Assembly (NCBI GenBank): GCA_028274465.1
Contig: CM051457.1
Span: forward strand, 48,144,362-48,208,361
Origin: Plantago ovata
Taxonomy: Eukaryota; Streptophyta; Magnoliopsida; Lamiales; Plantaginaceae
Direction: 5' to 3'
Length of the DNA: 64,000 nucleotides
The notes beneath the pieces were generated by a model. The model was not told the origin of the DNA. It saw only the letters and a list, made by a program, of their open reading frames with translations, and did not search any database. The translations under genes and the position numbers were made by a program. This document shows positions 44,572 to 55,158 of this stretch, one piece after another; positions within the stretch are counted from its first letter, which is position 1, and each line of letters starts with the position of its first letter.

Positions 44572-44704
44572 TTCTTATATAGAGCAAGAAAGAGTGTACG
44601 AAAAGAGATAGTTTGCTTTTTGACCGGAGGTACAGTAGATTAAGGCTAGAATTTGCAGAGAAAGGAAATGTGAGTTAAAGAATTTTGTCATTTCTCTAAC
44701 TCCT

Positions 44705-44718
44705 TCTTTATATAGTGT
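44705..44718 (-). promoter_or_regulatory. TATA box of the E6 cargo gene
   Basis: On the minus strand CACTATATAAAGAAGG lies about 140 bp before the ATG at 44571 and inside the element, separate from the LTR promoter (TATA complement near 45753). It suggests that the cargo gene has its own start site. Motif and spacing only. Confidence 0.5.
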
Positions 44719-44850
44719 CTCTGATGTGTGAGAAACTCAATCGATTTGAGCTCTCAGCAAGGGTAAAACAGAGAAACACTGGAGTTAGTGGAGCCTTTGC
44801 ATTGAATGCGTAGTGGCCCACTAACTAAAACTGTCAGAGTACTCTCTCTC

Positions 44851-46497
44851 TGTTGGTCCCTTTAAACAACAAGAAAAGACTAGAGGGGGGGGGGTGAATA
44901 GTCTTTTCAAACTTTTGTCGTTTAAAAACTTTCTCAGCAAGTACTTATTACTTTTCAGTAATGAGGTTGCTGATACTTAACTTTCTCAGCAAGCGTAAGT
45001 TACTTTCCAGTGATTTGGTTTGCTGATACTTAAATCAGAGAGCGGAAGTCTTTGAAACAATAAGTGCTTTTTCAGCAAGTAAAGAGTTTCAGCAAGTGAA
45101 GTGAGTGACTGTGTACAAACAGATATAAATTGCTGAAAGCTAAATGCAGTAAGTAAATCACACAAACGCTTTTATAGTGGTATCTGAGAGTGGCGTAATC
45201 TCTCAACTAATCCACTTTGTCCTTTCTAGGACTGAATCCACTAAGATATGATTGAGGTTCCTTACAATCTCCTATCTAAAGCGATTCAACAGAAACCAAA
45301 GCACACTTGCTTTGTCTCCAACCTAAACTAGAGAACTTCAACCTTGTTCTCCACCAAACTTGGTACTTTTAATCAGCAAAACTTTGCTCGATTAAGTTCC
45401 CCCTGAATATCACGCCTGAAAGGGTGTATTTTCAGTTAGAGAGTTTTGGGGTGAGATGACTTAATTATAACTTATTCAGTTACAACATGTAATCTAAGAA
45501 ACACAACTTGGAATACTTTGCAGTAAACAAGTTTGATTGTTTCTGGTGTCAAGACTTGTTCTTGTTCGAAAGAAAGAACACTTAACTAATTTCTTAGCCG
45601 AGTTTGTTCTACTTCTTCACAAGTAGCTTTTTCAAGCTTTAAGTCTTGGAACGGATCAATGGCAGTAAGAGTGTTTGAAGGTTTGTGAGTTTTAAGCACA
45701 GGTGAGAGTTTGATCACGTTGTTGACACACTTCAACTCTTTGCCGGATGACCTCTATTTATAGTGCAAGTAAGGAGCCGTTTGAATTTCAAATCCTAAGG
45801 CTTTTGTTCCTTAACATGTCACTATCTTGCTTTTGTACTTTCAGCAGCGTCTTTGTTTGTTTTCTAGTCCTCATGTCCTTCGCGTGCATGTTTTGCATTA
45901 AATGCACATTTGAATAGAATTCAAACAGTAACATTGGAGCGCAAATTCATGTACATTCAGCAAGAGGTCACATATGTTCCATCAGTAAGTGATTGGTCTC
46001 AGTTTCAGCAAGCACAACCTACTCTGTCTTTCAGATTTTCACTTATGCAATGCTGTTGCTGAAATTTCACTTTCTGAGCAACACGTGCCTTTGTAGATAC
46101 CAGTCTTCAGCAATCTAGAGTCTTCAGATCTTCAAATCTTCAAGTCTTCAGATCTTCAAAAGTCTTCAAGATTCTGAGCGGTTTCTATTTGCTTCAATAA
46201 TTTGTTTGTAATAAACAAAGTATATCTTCAGCAAATGCTTCAATAGGTTATGTTCTTTTAAGAAAATAAGATACATCATAAGCTAACCATCAATAGGTTA
46301 TTTTCTTTTCATAAAATAAAATACATCATACGCAAAAGAAATAACTTATCTAGCACCTAACTAAGTCATCAGCAAACGTTCCTCTTTTACAATGTCCTTA
46401 AAATTCTAAATTCCTATGGACCTTAAGAGTACTAGTTACTGGACTTTCCTTAATTTAGCATGGTAAATTGCTCATCAAAATTACAAGTTTCCTAACA
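44851..46497 (-). repeat. E6 5' LTR
   Basis: 1647 bp, about 97.8% identical by eye to 37360-39003 apart from small indels, the largest being in the G run. Followed by cttgt, the right target-site copy. Confidence 0.93.
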
Positions 46498-46502
46498 CTT
46501 GT

Positions 46503-46684
46503 TCATAACTCCCGGATTCGAGTTTCTGGATCCCGCGGGTCCGAGTTATGCTATTAGCGACGTTTTTTCAGGGTCAAACTGTCTTTTCACCAGGTGTTTT
46601 GATCTGGGCCGTTGATTCCAGTTCATCTAACGGTCAATACCAATGCTGACGTCAGCGACGCTTCGTATTTCGGGGTTGCCCTCC
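46503..46684 (-). other. E5 internal DNA, upstream of the antisense gene
   Basis: Continues E5 after E6. Non-coding; it serves as the upstream region of the plus-strand antisense gene. Holds GCTGACGTCAGC at about 46641, a perfect palindrome around a TGACGTCA core of the kind bound by plant bZIP factors. Confidence 0.55.
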
Positions 46685-46693
46685 TATAAATAG
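46685..46693 (+). promoter_or_regulatory. TATA box of the E5 antisense gene
   Basis: CCTATAAATAGGGG with a TGACGTCA palindrome about 40 bp upstream and a C/T-rich leader about 30 bp downstream. Direction is plus, opposite to E5. Confidence 0.7.
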
Positions 46694-46824
46694 GGGTTAA
46701 GTGGCTCATTTCTTCACTTTTCGCCAACTGCAGTAATTCTCTCACTAGAATTTTGCTCTTGTTCCGATATAAGCGTCCGACATCAATCCGAGTGCAAGAC
46801 TTTCCTTTCCAAGAAACTTTTCAA

Positions 46825-47081
46825 GTAAGTTGTTCTCGCTGCTGTCTTTTCATTGCATTTACTTTCTTTTAAAGTAATACGTCGGACTTGGTAGTTGCTT
46901 TGCTTTTTAGGCTCTCTGATTTCTAGGGTTTTTTATACTCCCCTTCTCTGTTAATGCTTCCCCCGCCTCACAACATGTTATCTTTATGAAACTTTCGCGG
47001 ACTTAACGAAAAATACATAAACTGACCTCTCGGACCCAACCAACCGCGTTTATCTGATTTATCTTGTTCCTCCCCTCTTAG
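46825..47081 (+). other. 5' leader intron of the antisense gene
   Basis: Donor TCAA/GTAAGT at 46825 and acceptor CCCTCTTAG ending at 47081, two bases before the ATG at 47083. T-rich body. Canonical GT-AG. Confidence 0.7.
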
Positions 47082-47082
47082 G

Positions 47083-50000
47083 ATGTCTGAGAGAAGAAAT
47101 CATGTGAACGAGACCGGTGGAAATGAGAACATCGGCATGTCCGACATAGACATGCTCGATCTATCTTTTCTCGACGATGATTCGGCAGTCGCACCCCAAC
47201 CTTCCTCTGATAAGCCTTCCGGATCTACATCGGCTCAAGCGAATCCGCGACTGTCCGAGTCTGCTGTTCCAAACGGACACGTGAGCGATGCCTCTGAAGA
47301 CGATGATCCGGGTAACACACCTTCGGATCGTCGTTTAATCTTAAATAAAAGGAAGCGCCTTCCGGCTAAGTCTTCCTCTCTGGACCCAGTTCCTCCGACA
47401 CGCATTCCTCATGACATCATGATGGGTGCTGCAAGTGTAGCCGGGTTCGAATATCGGACCTCTAAGCGCCATCCCATGCCTCAACCTCCAATAATTACAG
47501 AACTCTCTAGTGACTCGGAAGATTCTCCCCTGAAAGCCTTGGAGATACCGGGTTTATCTGACCTGACTCACGTCCAATCCATCAAACTTGTCCGTAGCGT
47601 TCTTCCGAGAGGGTTCATATCGCACAACATCTTAGAAAGTGATGAGGACGATGATGTTCTCGTCAGCAGATCAAAGTGGGCTCCGAAATCTTCTTCTGTC
47701 GGACAGCCATCCGCGGCCGGTCCCTCCTCTTCTACGGGTGATGATACCGTTCCTTTGGACTTGATAGGTCCTGACCTTGTACCCAACCACCACGAAGAAG
47801 AAGAAGAAGAAGAAGAAGAAGAAGAAGAAGAAGAAGACGAGGTCGAGGAAGAAGAAGTTGAAGCTCCGAGCGTGGACCATGTGCCTGGAGGTGTCGAACT
47901 TGATGCCAAGGGCCGAGTTATAAAAAACACGAAGCGCGGGGAGCCAAAAGGTACCGAGGCTAGGAGGAACAAATTTCCTCGGGCCGTTACGAGTATTCGA
48001 TACCTGATTCATGAATCTGAGCTTGCTCGGATCCGATACGAGTACTCGATACCTGATTCCTTAGAAATAATTTCTCCTGACCCCAAGTACGCCTTCTACA
48101 ACCCACCCATCGGATATATGTTCGTGCACTTGATATCTCTCGAACGGGGTTGGCGAGTGCCTTATCATGAAGGCTTCAACGACATTTTTAACAACCTCGG
48201 ATTCAGCCCCTACCAACTTATCCCGAGTGCTTTGGGCACACTAATGTGCTTTGGGGTCTTCTGCCATATTCGAGGAGTAGAAGTTAACTTCCGGAATTTC
48301 AATTAGATTTTCTGAGTGGCGATGAGTCTGGGCAACGACGACTTTTATTTTTTCAAAGCTCGGGCTGGCTATGCCTTCATTCTTGACGCTCCTTCCTCTG
48401 CCGGGTGTAAATGGTGGAACCGGTTCATCTTTGTTAGGAAGTTGAGAACGGAGTCTATGTCGGACTCAGAAGCTGCAGCTCTCTCGGATTGGGGCTTTCC
48501 CAAGCAATTCTTCCGAGGGATGTAAAGCAATTCTTCCGAGGGATGTATTCGGACTCGAGGCCGTTACCCAATTTTCTCGATGATTGGGTAATGAACTTCA
48601 AAAAAGAAGCCAAAACCATCCGATACTACTACTATGGCTTAATTCTCCAGCCTTTATCGTACCTTGCCGGCCTCACTCCTCCTGTTAAAACTGGTGTTAG
48701 TACCAGTTTTGGTAAGCTATTCCGACATAGTATTTGTACATGCTTTTTCTTTTTCGCGTATCCCTTTTACTTTTCTTCTTGGATCGCTTTCATACATCGG
48801 ACTAATCTTTTTCCTTTTTCTTTGCAGATTTTTGGCTAAGGTACATCATGGGCCGAATTGCTTCCGCTGCTCGGGCTAACAGGGAAAAGCAAAGAAAAAT
48901 GGTGGAGGACAACTTATTGAAGCAACAAGTCCAGACTCCTGGCTACATTCCCGAGTTAACTAACCCGAAGAACGCAGTCGACTACTTTGAGATGGACAAG
49001 GAGAGTGAAAAGGAGGGGATATCCATGCTTGTGATCCCGACTCCAAAGGCTAACGTCGGCCAGTCTAAGGGCCAGAAGACTCCAGTTCCGGCTCCTCAGC
49101 CAAACAAGAAGAAGGCCGATCCGAAGGGGGGTTTCCTTGGACCCTGTGGAGCTGGAGGATCCAAGTCCTCAAAAGAAGAAAGCCAGGACTGAGCTGGAAG
49201 TCAAGCTCGTTGATCTGGCGACAAAGGAGGGCCGGGACGCTGAAGTGTCGCGCCTAATGGCCATGGACAAATATGACCGCGCTCATGCTCTCGAGCAAAT
49301 CAGTCGGCAGGTAACAATCTTTCTTCTAAGTATTTGTTTCTCAGTTCTTTCTCGTTGTTCTTTCTTTTGCAGCTAAATTGTTTCGTCCGAGCTACCAACG
49401 ACTTGGCGGACAAGCGCTTCGAGTCTGAGTCTCGGACTAAGGAGCTTGAGAAGAAGGCTGAGATGGCCGCTTCAAAAGTGGAGGCACTGGAGTCCGAGAT
49501 CAGGATGCTGAGGAACAAGAACTCGGAGCTAGCGAAGAAGGTGAGTGTTGAATCTTCTAAGGGCCGACTGTTCAAAGACTCTTTCCAAGCCATCGGCTCC
49601 ACCTTAATGAGATTCCGAGACAAGGTGTTCGAGAAGCTGCAGTTTTCCCGGGTGGAGGCAGCCGAAGATTTCTACGCCTCTGTTTCCTATCTTCGGGAAG
49701 CAAATGGCCAGAGAGGAAGGTCGCGAGGAAGGGTTTCGTGCTTGTCTCGGGCAGATGGTCCGTCTCGGGTATGTCAAGGAAGGCTGGAATTATAATCCCC
49801 GGGATCTCTCTGCTTCCAAGCTGGTCGACTCGCAAAGGGGCGACTTCAGCGAGTACCTGGACCGAGCTATTACGGATGAAGAAATAGAAGCTGATGAGTT
49901 CGGAGCCGTTGTCTCCAAAGATGAACCTGATTTCCCCGTAAGGTCGGGCTCCTATCCGAGTTGGTTCCCCAGCGTGCTCAGATCCGGTCTTCTTGCTCCC

Positions 50001-50309
50001 TTCGCGATGAATGAGTCTTGGAACTGTGCTTTCCTCACTCTTCCGACTCCTGTTGTCAGGAGAGCGCCTGCCTTTGTAGAGCCCGAGGTCACTAAGTATC
50101 GGACCGGACTGATCAAGGAGGCCGAGGCTTTGAAGGCCAATGGGGATCAGCAAGAGCTAACTGCAATCTTTCAGCTCTCGATGCTAAGCTCTATCCTCTC
50201 CAAACTCCCGTTGAAGCTCCAGCATCCAGCTCAGTCGCTCCCGATCAAGACTCTTGAAGGTCGGGTATGCCCGAGCAAAAATGTATCTGATACATCTTTA
50301 AACACTTAA
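47083..50309 (+). pseudogene. E5 antisense gene (Transposase_28-like, multi-exon)
   Basis: On the plus strand, opposite to E5 pol. The first frame (47083 onward) has an acidic, Ser-rich start, a long Glu run coded by GAA repeats, then a globular domain: YSIPDSLEIISPDPKYAFYN, GYMFVHLISLERGWRVPYHE, GFSPYQLIPSALGTLMCFGV, and further on KARAGYAFILDAPSSAGCKW. This wording fits the plant domain called putative gypsy type transposon (Transposase_28). Later exons encode a basic linker and a coiled coil (TKELEKKAEMAASKVEALES). Intron borders are visible near 48700-48827 and 49309-49371. No RT-related function is known. The gene is broken a few times. Confidence 0.72.
47793..47837. repeat. (GAA)n microsatellite in the antisense gene
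   Basis: About 14 GAA units in frame coding a Glu run. The Ser- and Phe-rich frames on the opposite strand are its shadows. Confidence 0.95.
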
Positions 50310-50611
50310 ACAAATTTGCCATTTGCTTTTCTAAGTATTTTTATTCGGCCCTCTGCGGCATATGTAACTCGGATCATATAAATATTTGCATGACTTGTAC
50401 TTTCAACTTTTGTAACACTTTACTTTGAATTGTACTCAAGTTATGTCGCATAACTTTCGTATTTTTTCAAATGAAATAACTAAGTATTTTTACATCGCAA
50501 TGTTCTTGTATTGTCGAAGTCTTCTTTTGTCTCGCGTCTTCTTTTCTGAGTACTTAACTCTGGCTTTTTAAGAGTCGGTGAGAATTACTATCTCGAACCT
50601 ATTAACCTCTT
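50310..50611 (+). other. 3' flank of the antisense gene
   Basis: AT-rich with AATGAAATAA-type words near 50470 that could serve as a polyadenylation signal. No gene. Confidence 0.45.
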
Positions 50612-51115
50612 ATCGGAACTTTGTTGCATCGGACGCACTACGTTTTTATATGCAGATCTTGAAATTTTACAAGTGCCAACAATTTGTTTACCAGAAACTG
50701 GTCCGGGACATTTATGTCTCAGAGTTATCACGTGGTCTTGTAAATTTTGGAATTTTACAACTGCTAGTGACTCGGTCACCATAAATCGTTTCGGGATCTT
50801 TATGTCTCGGAATTGTCACATGCTCTTCTTGTAAATTTGAAATTTTACAAGTGCATGTGACTCGCTCACCAAAAGCTGTTCCGGGACATTTATGTCTCAG
50901 AATCGTCACGTTCTCTTCTTGTAAATTTGAAATATTACAAGTGTCAGTGATTTGCTCACTGGAAGCTGTTCCGGGACATTTATGTCTCGGACTCGCCACG
51001 TGCTCCTGTTTCTGTAAATCCTAAAAAACTTTCACAAGTATAGATAATATCTCGCTCGTTGATCACTTTCCTCGGGCATCTTTGTCTCGGACTTGCCACG
51101 TGCTCTTTTTCTCGA
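50612..51115. repeat. About 90-bp tandem repeat, five to six degenerate units
   Basis: The word GGGACATTTATGTCTC (or close forms) recurs at 50705, 50793, 50883, 50973 and 51074, giving steps of 88, 90, 90 and 101 bp. Each unit also has TTGTAAATTTGAAATTTTAC, a small palindromic arm, and a CACGTG- or CACATGC-like word. It lies between the antisense gene and the 3' end of pol, in E5 internal DNA. Confidence 0.88.
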
Positions 51116-51627
51116 GCGTGTTTTTTACAACTTTTTTGTCTCGGACACTCTTTGTCCGAGTACAAACATTTCTCCATTTTCTAGAGTTCCGAGATGTTTG
51201 TTTCTTAGAATAAAAAGTTGAGGATGATTGATTTTTTCATGTTTTCTCGACTTTGAGACCTGTGAAGCGAGTTCTCCTGGTTCAGGCTTCTTCTTTTCCT
51301 TATCCTTAGCTTCCTACGCCTCGTATGCAAGTATTCTTTCACTTGTCTCTCTCTTTCCTCATTCCTTAGTTCTCTTAACCCTAATGGTCAGTTGCGTCCT
51401 ACTTACAAGAAATGATATTAAGAGAATTATGCAAGACATTGAAATTTTAAAAGGAATTTTAGCAAGCTACATTGTATTGATTTGACGGAAATTCAAATAC
51501 AACTGCAATAGTGGGCTTCATAGCCAATTACAACGAAATAAAAGTCCTTAATCAAAAGAAAACATGAAAACAACAATAAAAGTGGAGCCTTCCTCAGGAG
51601 TTTTTGGTTCTTGGCCATAACATCTCT
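51116..51627. other. E5 spacer between repeat array and pol 3' end
   Basis: Non-coding. Short frames here have no family. The region lies between two convergent genes (antisense gene on plus, pol on minus). Confidence 0.55.
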
Positions 51628-53058
51628 TCAAGCATAAAACCTCTGCATGTTGGTAGCATTCCAGGTGTTCTTAAGATCCTTCCCCTCCATGTCCTTAAGA
51701 CGGTAGCTTCCATTGGAGTAAGCCTTTACTATCTTGTACGGTCCTTCCCACTTTCGATGAACTTTCCCCACGTTCTCTAAGATGTCAGCTTTCTTCAGCA
51801 CTAGGTCTCCAACCTGGAACTCTTTGTTCCTCACATGCTTGTTATATGCTTTTGCAAGGATAGCTTGATATCGGAGGATGTTTGCCAATGTTGTAGTCCT
51901 TGATTCTTCCAACTTCTCCAGATCATACATCCTTGCTTCATGGTTGTCCCCTGGCTCATATCCTTGGATCCTTATACTTTCCACGACAATCTCAGCTGGT
52001 ATCACGGCTTCTGAACCATATACTAAGGAGAAGGGAGTTTCCCTTGTAGCAGCTTTTAAAGTGGTTCTATAGGTCCGTAGGACTCCATCTAACTCATCTA
52101 CCCAATCTCCCTTGCATGCTTCAAACCTTCTGTTTAAGAGATCCACGAGTGTCTTATTGACAACCTCTGTTTGTCCATTTGCTTGGGGATAGCCAACTGA
52201 AGTGAACCTTCTTTCTATCTTCATGGTTTCACACCATGCCTTGAACTTGGTTCCTGAAAATTGAGCCCCATTATCAGAAATTAAGATCCTTGGTAATCCA
52301 AAGCGGCATACAATATTTCTCCAAACAAAGTCCATGATTTTGTTTTCGGAAATTGTTGCAACTGCCTATGCTTCCGTCCATTTGCTAAAATATTCCACAA
52401 CTACTATTATGAACTTTTTCTGTCCGGATCCTCTCGGAAAAGGTCCTACTATATCGATTCCCCATTGATCGAAAGGACAAGTTATAGTAGCCAGAATGAG
52501 AGGAATTGTTGGAGCGTGAGAGGTCTTAGCAAAGTACTGGCAATCTTCACACTTCTTCACATAGGACGTAGCGTCTGCTCTTAAAGTTGGCCAGTAGTAT
52601 CCTTGGCGGTATATTTTCTGTCCTAGTGCTCGTCCTCCTGAATGGTTCCCGCAACTTCCTTTGTGTACCTCATCTAGGATTGTCTTTGCTTCTTCCTCGT
52701 TAGCACATCTCAGGTGTGATCCCTTGAAGGACCACTTATAGAGATAGTCTCCTTGAATGAAATACTTCAATGATCTGGCTCTGACTTTCCTTGCTTCAAC
52801 ACGGTCTTGTGGAAGCCTTCCTCTCAAGCGATAGTCTGTCAATGGATGCATCCAGCTGGTTCCAGGAGTTGTTGAGATTGAAAAAATTGGAAAAGCTTTG
52901 AGTCCTTGGTTCATGACGGATGAACTTTCGATCCTCATCAAAATAACATTCCTAGTGTCTATTCCTCCTGAAGCAGAGACATATTTTGAAAAGGCATCCG
53001 CTCTCCCATTGAGGTCTCTTGAGAACTTTTCAATCTCACATTTTTCAAACAACCCCAT
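51628..53058 (-). pseudogene. E5 integrase (Tat)
   Basis: Minus strand. The zinc-binding part (KGSCGNHSGGRALGQKIYRQ, then VKKCEDCQYFAK), the core (WGIDIVGPFPRGSGQKKFII, ISDNGAQFSGTKFKAWCETM, GYPQANGQTEVVNKTL) and a C-terminal domain (GDLVLKKADI, KWEGPYKIVKAYSNGSYRL) run in order. It joins element DNA to the host chromosome. Wording is of the Tat type and quite distinct from the Athila integrases at 3430 and 60731. Broken. Confidence 0.88.
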
Positions 53059-53115
53059 CTCCTCTTGAATTTTAGCCTTGTAGCTGGATAATGCATCCTT
53101 CTTTGTGCTCCATTT

Positions 53116-53499
53116 TCATGAGATCTGTTTCTCTGCTAATAAAGAATCAGTAAAGACCTTAATCTTTTTCACTTGAAGGGCCTTTGCCATGCGAAGTCCT
53201 ATGAGGATGGCTTCATACTCGGCCTCATTGTTAGAAACACTAAACCCCAGAGTAACCGCGTACTCAAGTTCAGCTCCTCCTGGGCTTCGGATATATATCC
53301 CTATCCCTCCATTTGTTCCAGAGGATGACCTATCTACTTCTAGTATCCACAATTCCTCTTGGACGGTTGGATCTTTGGGATTTGGATTAGCTTCTTTCCC
53401 CTTAAGGACTTCTTCAGCATGTAGGATCATTTCCCCTAGGGTTTCCCTCTTCTCTTCTTTGGGCTTTTCCCGGTCTCCGAAGGATGCTTTCTGTAGCAT
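53116..53499 (-). pseudogene. E5 second RNase H (archaeal type)
   Basis: The frame has LWILEVDRSSSGTNGGIGIY, SNNEAEYEAILIGLRMAKAL and IKVFTDSLL, the ribonuclease H fold with Asp, Glu and Asp in the expected order. Its place between the RT-linked RNase H and integrase, and the NNEAEYEAL wording, mark the extra RNase H of the Tat lineage, acquired separately from the usual one. Broken region. Confidence 0.85.
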
Positions 53500-54946
53500 T
53501 CTCTTCTACCGTATCCTTTGTCGCCTCCCTGAAGGCCTCAAGGGCAAGTTCTAGATCCTTGAAACGCTGACTGACTAGTGACTCTTGGTTCTCACTAGTC
53601 ACTATGTTGACTTGTTCCAAATTCTTGGGACTTTCTTCTGTTGGTTCTTTCCTTGGATACTCAACTAGAAAATCTGCTATCACTTGAGCTTTTTTGGCCA
53701 CTTGAGCTTGATAGTCAATCTCAAATTCACTAAGTTCAATTTCCCATCTAGCTAGTCTCCCTGATAATTCTGGTCTTCCTAAGACTTTCTTGAGGGGTTG
53801 GCTAGTGAGAACGACGACTTTGTGAGATCCAAAGTACGGCTTAAGCCTTCTGGCCGTATAAACTAATGCGAAGGCAAGTCTCTCAATGTCCATGTAGCGG
53901 GTCTCAGCTCCGCTCAGCGACTTGCTCAAGTAATAAATAGGTAAATGCTCGTTTCCTTGAATTCTTACTAACACTGAGCTGATGGCTTCTGGAACAGCAG
54001 CTAAGTAAAGATACAGAGATTCACCATCTTGTGGTTTGGAGAGCAAAGGTGGTGTCATCAAATATTCTTTGAGCTTTTCAAATGCTTCCTCGCATTCCTT
54101 GGTCCACTCAAACCGACTGTTGTTCCTCAGTACCTTCAAGAAGGGGAGGTTCTTTTCAGCTGATCTCGAGATGAATCGACTCAAGGAAATTGATTTTCCT
54201 ACCAACTTCTGAACTTCATTCAGTGTCTTTGGTTGCGGGAGCTCAAGAATAGCTTTGATTTTCTCCGGATTTGCCTCAATTCCCCTCTCAGTAACCATGT
54301 AACCCAAGAACTTTCCTCCCTTGACTCCAAATGTGCACTTGGTGGGGTTCCACTTCATTCCATACTTCCTTAACATAGCGAAGCATTTGTCCAAATGTGC
54401 AATGTGTTGATCCTCTGTCTTGCTTTTTACAAGCATATCATCAACATATACTTCCATGGTCCTCCCAAGTTTCTCCTTGAACATTTTGTTTACCAAACGT
54501 TGGTAAGTTGCTCCAGCGTTCTTGAGGTCAAATGGCATGACGTTAAAACAGTACACGTTGCCATTTGCAAAGAATGCGGTCTTTTACACATCTTCTTTGG
54601 CCATCTTCACTTGGTAAAACCCCTGGTAGGCATCCATAAAACTCAGTAATGCACATCCCGCGGTTGAATCAACCAACTGATCAATCCTTTGTAGAGGGTA
54701 TGGGTCCTTTGGGCAATACTTGTTGAGCTTAGTGAAATTATTACACATTCTCCACTTCCCTCATCCTTTTTCTACTAAGACTACATTACAAACCCAGATC
54801 GAATATTTGATTTCCTTGATAAGGCCAGCTTTAAGGAGGCGTTGAACCTCTACCTCAATGATTTCATTGTCAGACGCACTAAAGTCTCTTCTTTTCTCCC
54901 TTATATGGGTAATTGAGGGATCTACGTTCAGACGGTGAACCGCAAC
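53500..54946 (-). pseudogene. E5 reverse transcriptase and RNase H
   Basis: RT blocks VMPFDLKNAGATYQRLVNKM, the catalytic MEVYVDDMLVKSK and TKCTFGVKGGKFLGYMV are followed by the connection and RNase H parts (FEWTKECEEAFEKLKEYL, LPIYYLSKSLSGAETRYMDI, GRLARWEIELSEFEIDYQ). Typical of Tat/Ogre-type elements. Broken; E9 lies at its front end. Confidence 0.88.
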
Positions 54947-55158
54947 TGTAACGACCCGACCAATCCGGCCGGCGTGGTTACTCCTGGACGGACCCACACA
55001 CGTCCCAACAGTATGATATTGTCCGCTTTGGGCCTAAGCCCGCACGGATTTGCTTTTGGAATCACCCAAAAGGCCTCATACCATGTGAGAGTGGTGGTCT
55101 AACATACATACCCTTTATTCCACTCACTCTTAAGCGATCTGGGATGCGGGGCATTACA
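54947..55158. mobile_element. E9: TRIM-like solo LTR
   Basis: A 212-bp unit with ends TGTAACGACCC and GGGGCATTACA, flanked by gcaac (54942-54946) and ccaac (55159-55163), a 5-bp duplication with one mismatch. It carries GCTTTGGGCCTAAGCC and CCAAAAGGCCTCATACCA, words I recall from a short LTR family common in dicots. No internal region, so it is a solo LTR. It lies inside E5 pol. Confidence 0.72.

Larger units (their letters stand above)
37360..46497 (-). mobile_element. E6: 9.1-kb LTR element with unrecognised cargo genes
   Basis: LTRs at 37360-39003 (1644 bp) and 44851-46497 (1647 bp) with ends TGTTGG...CTAACA and a perfect duplication cttgt (37355-37359, 46498-46502) in E5. A PPT complement (AATTTCTCCCTTTTTGATG, 39004-39022) makes the left LTR the 3' LTR, so the element reads on the minus strand. 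About 36 substitutions between LTRs by eye (2.2%) suggest under one million years at 1.3e-8. Nothing resembling gag, protease, RT or integrase was found, and no clear PBS beside the 5' LTR. The interior holds large ORFs with no known function. It is a LARD-like, non-autonomous element. Confidence 0.87.

Noticed and set aside
47568-48012. Ser-rich and Phe-rich minus-strand frames
   Set aside because: Shadows of the GAA repeat in the antisense gene of E5.
47083-50309. A host gene
   Set aside because: Own promoter and introns look host-like, but the domain is transposon-linked and the place and direction match the antisense ORF known in Tat elements.
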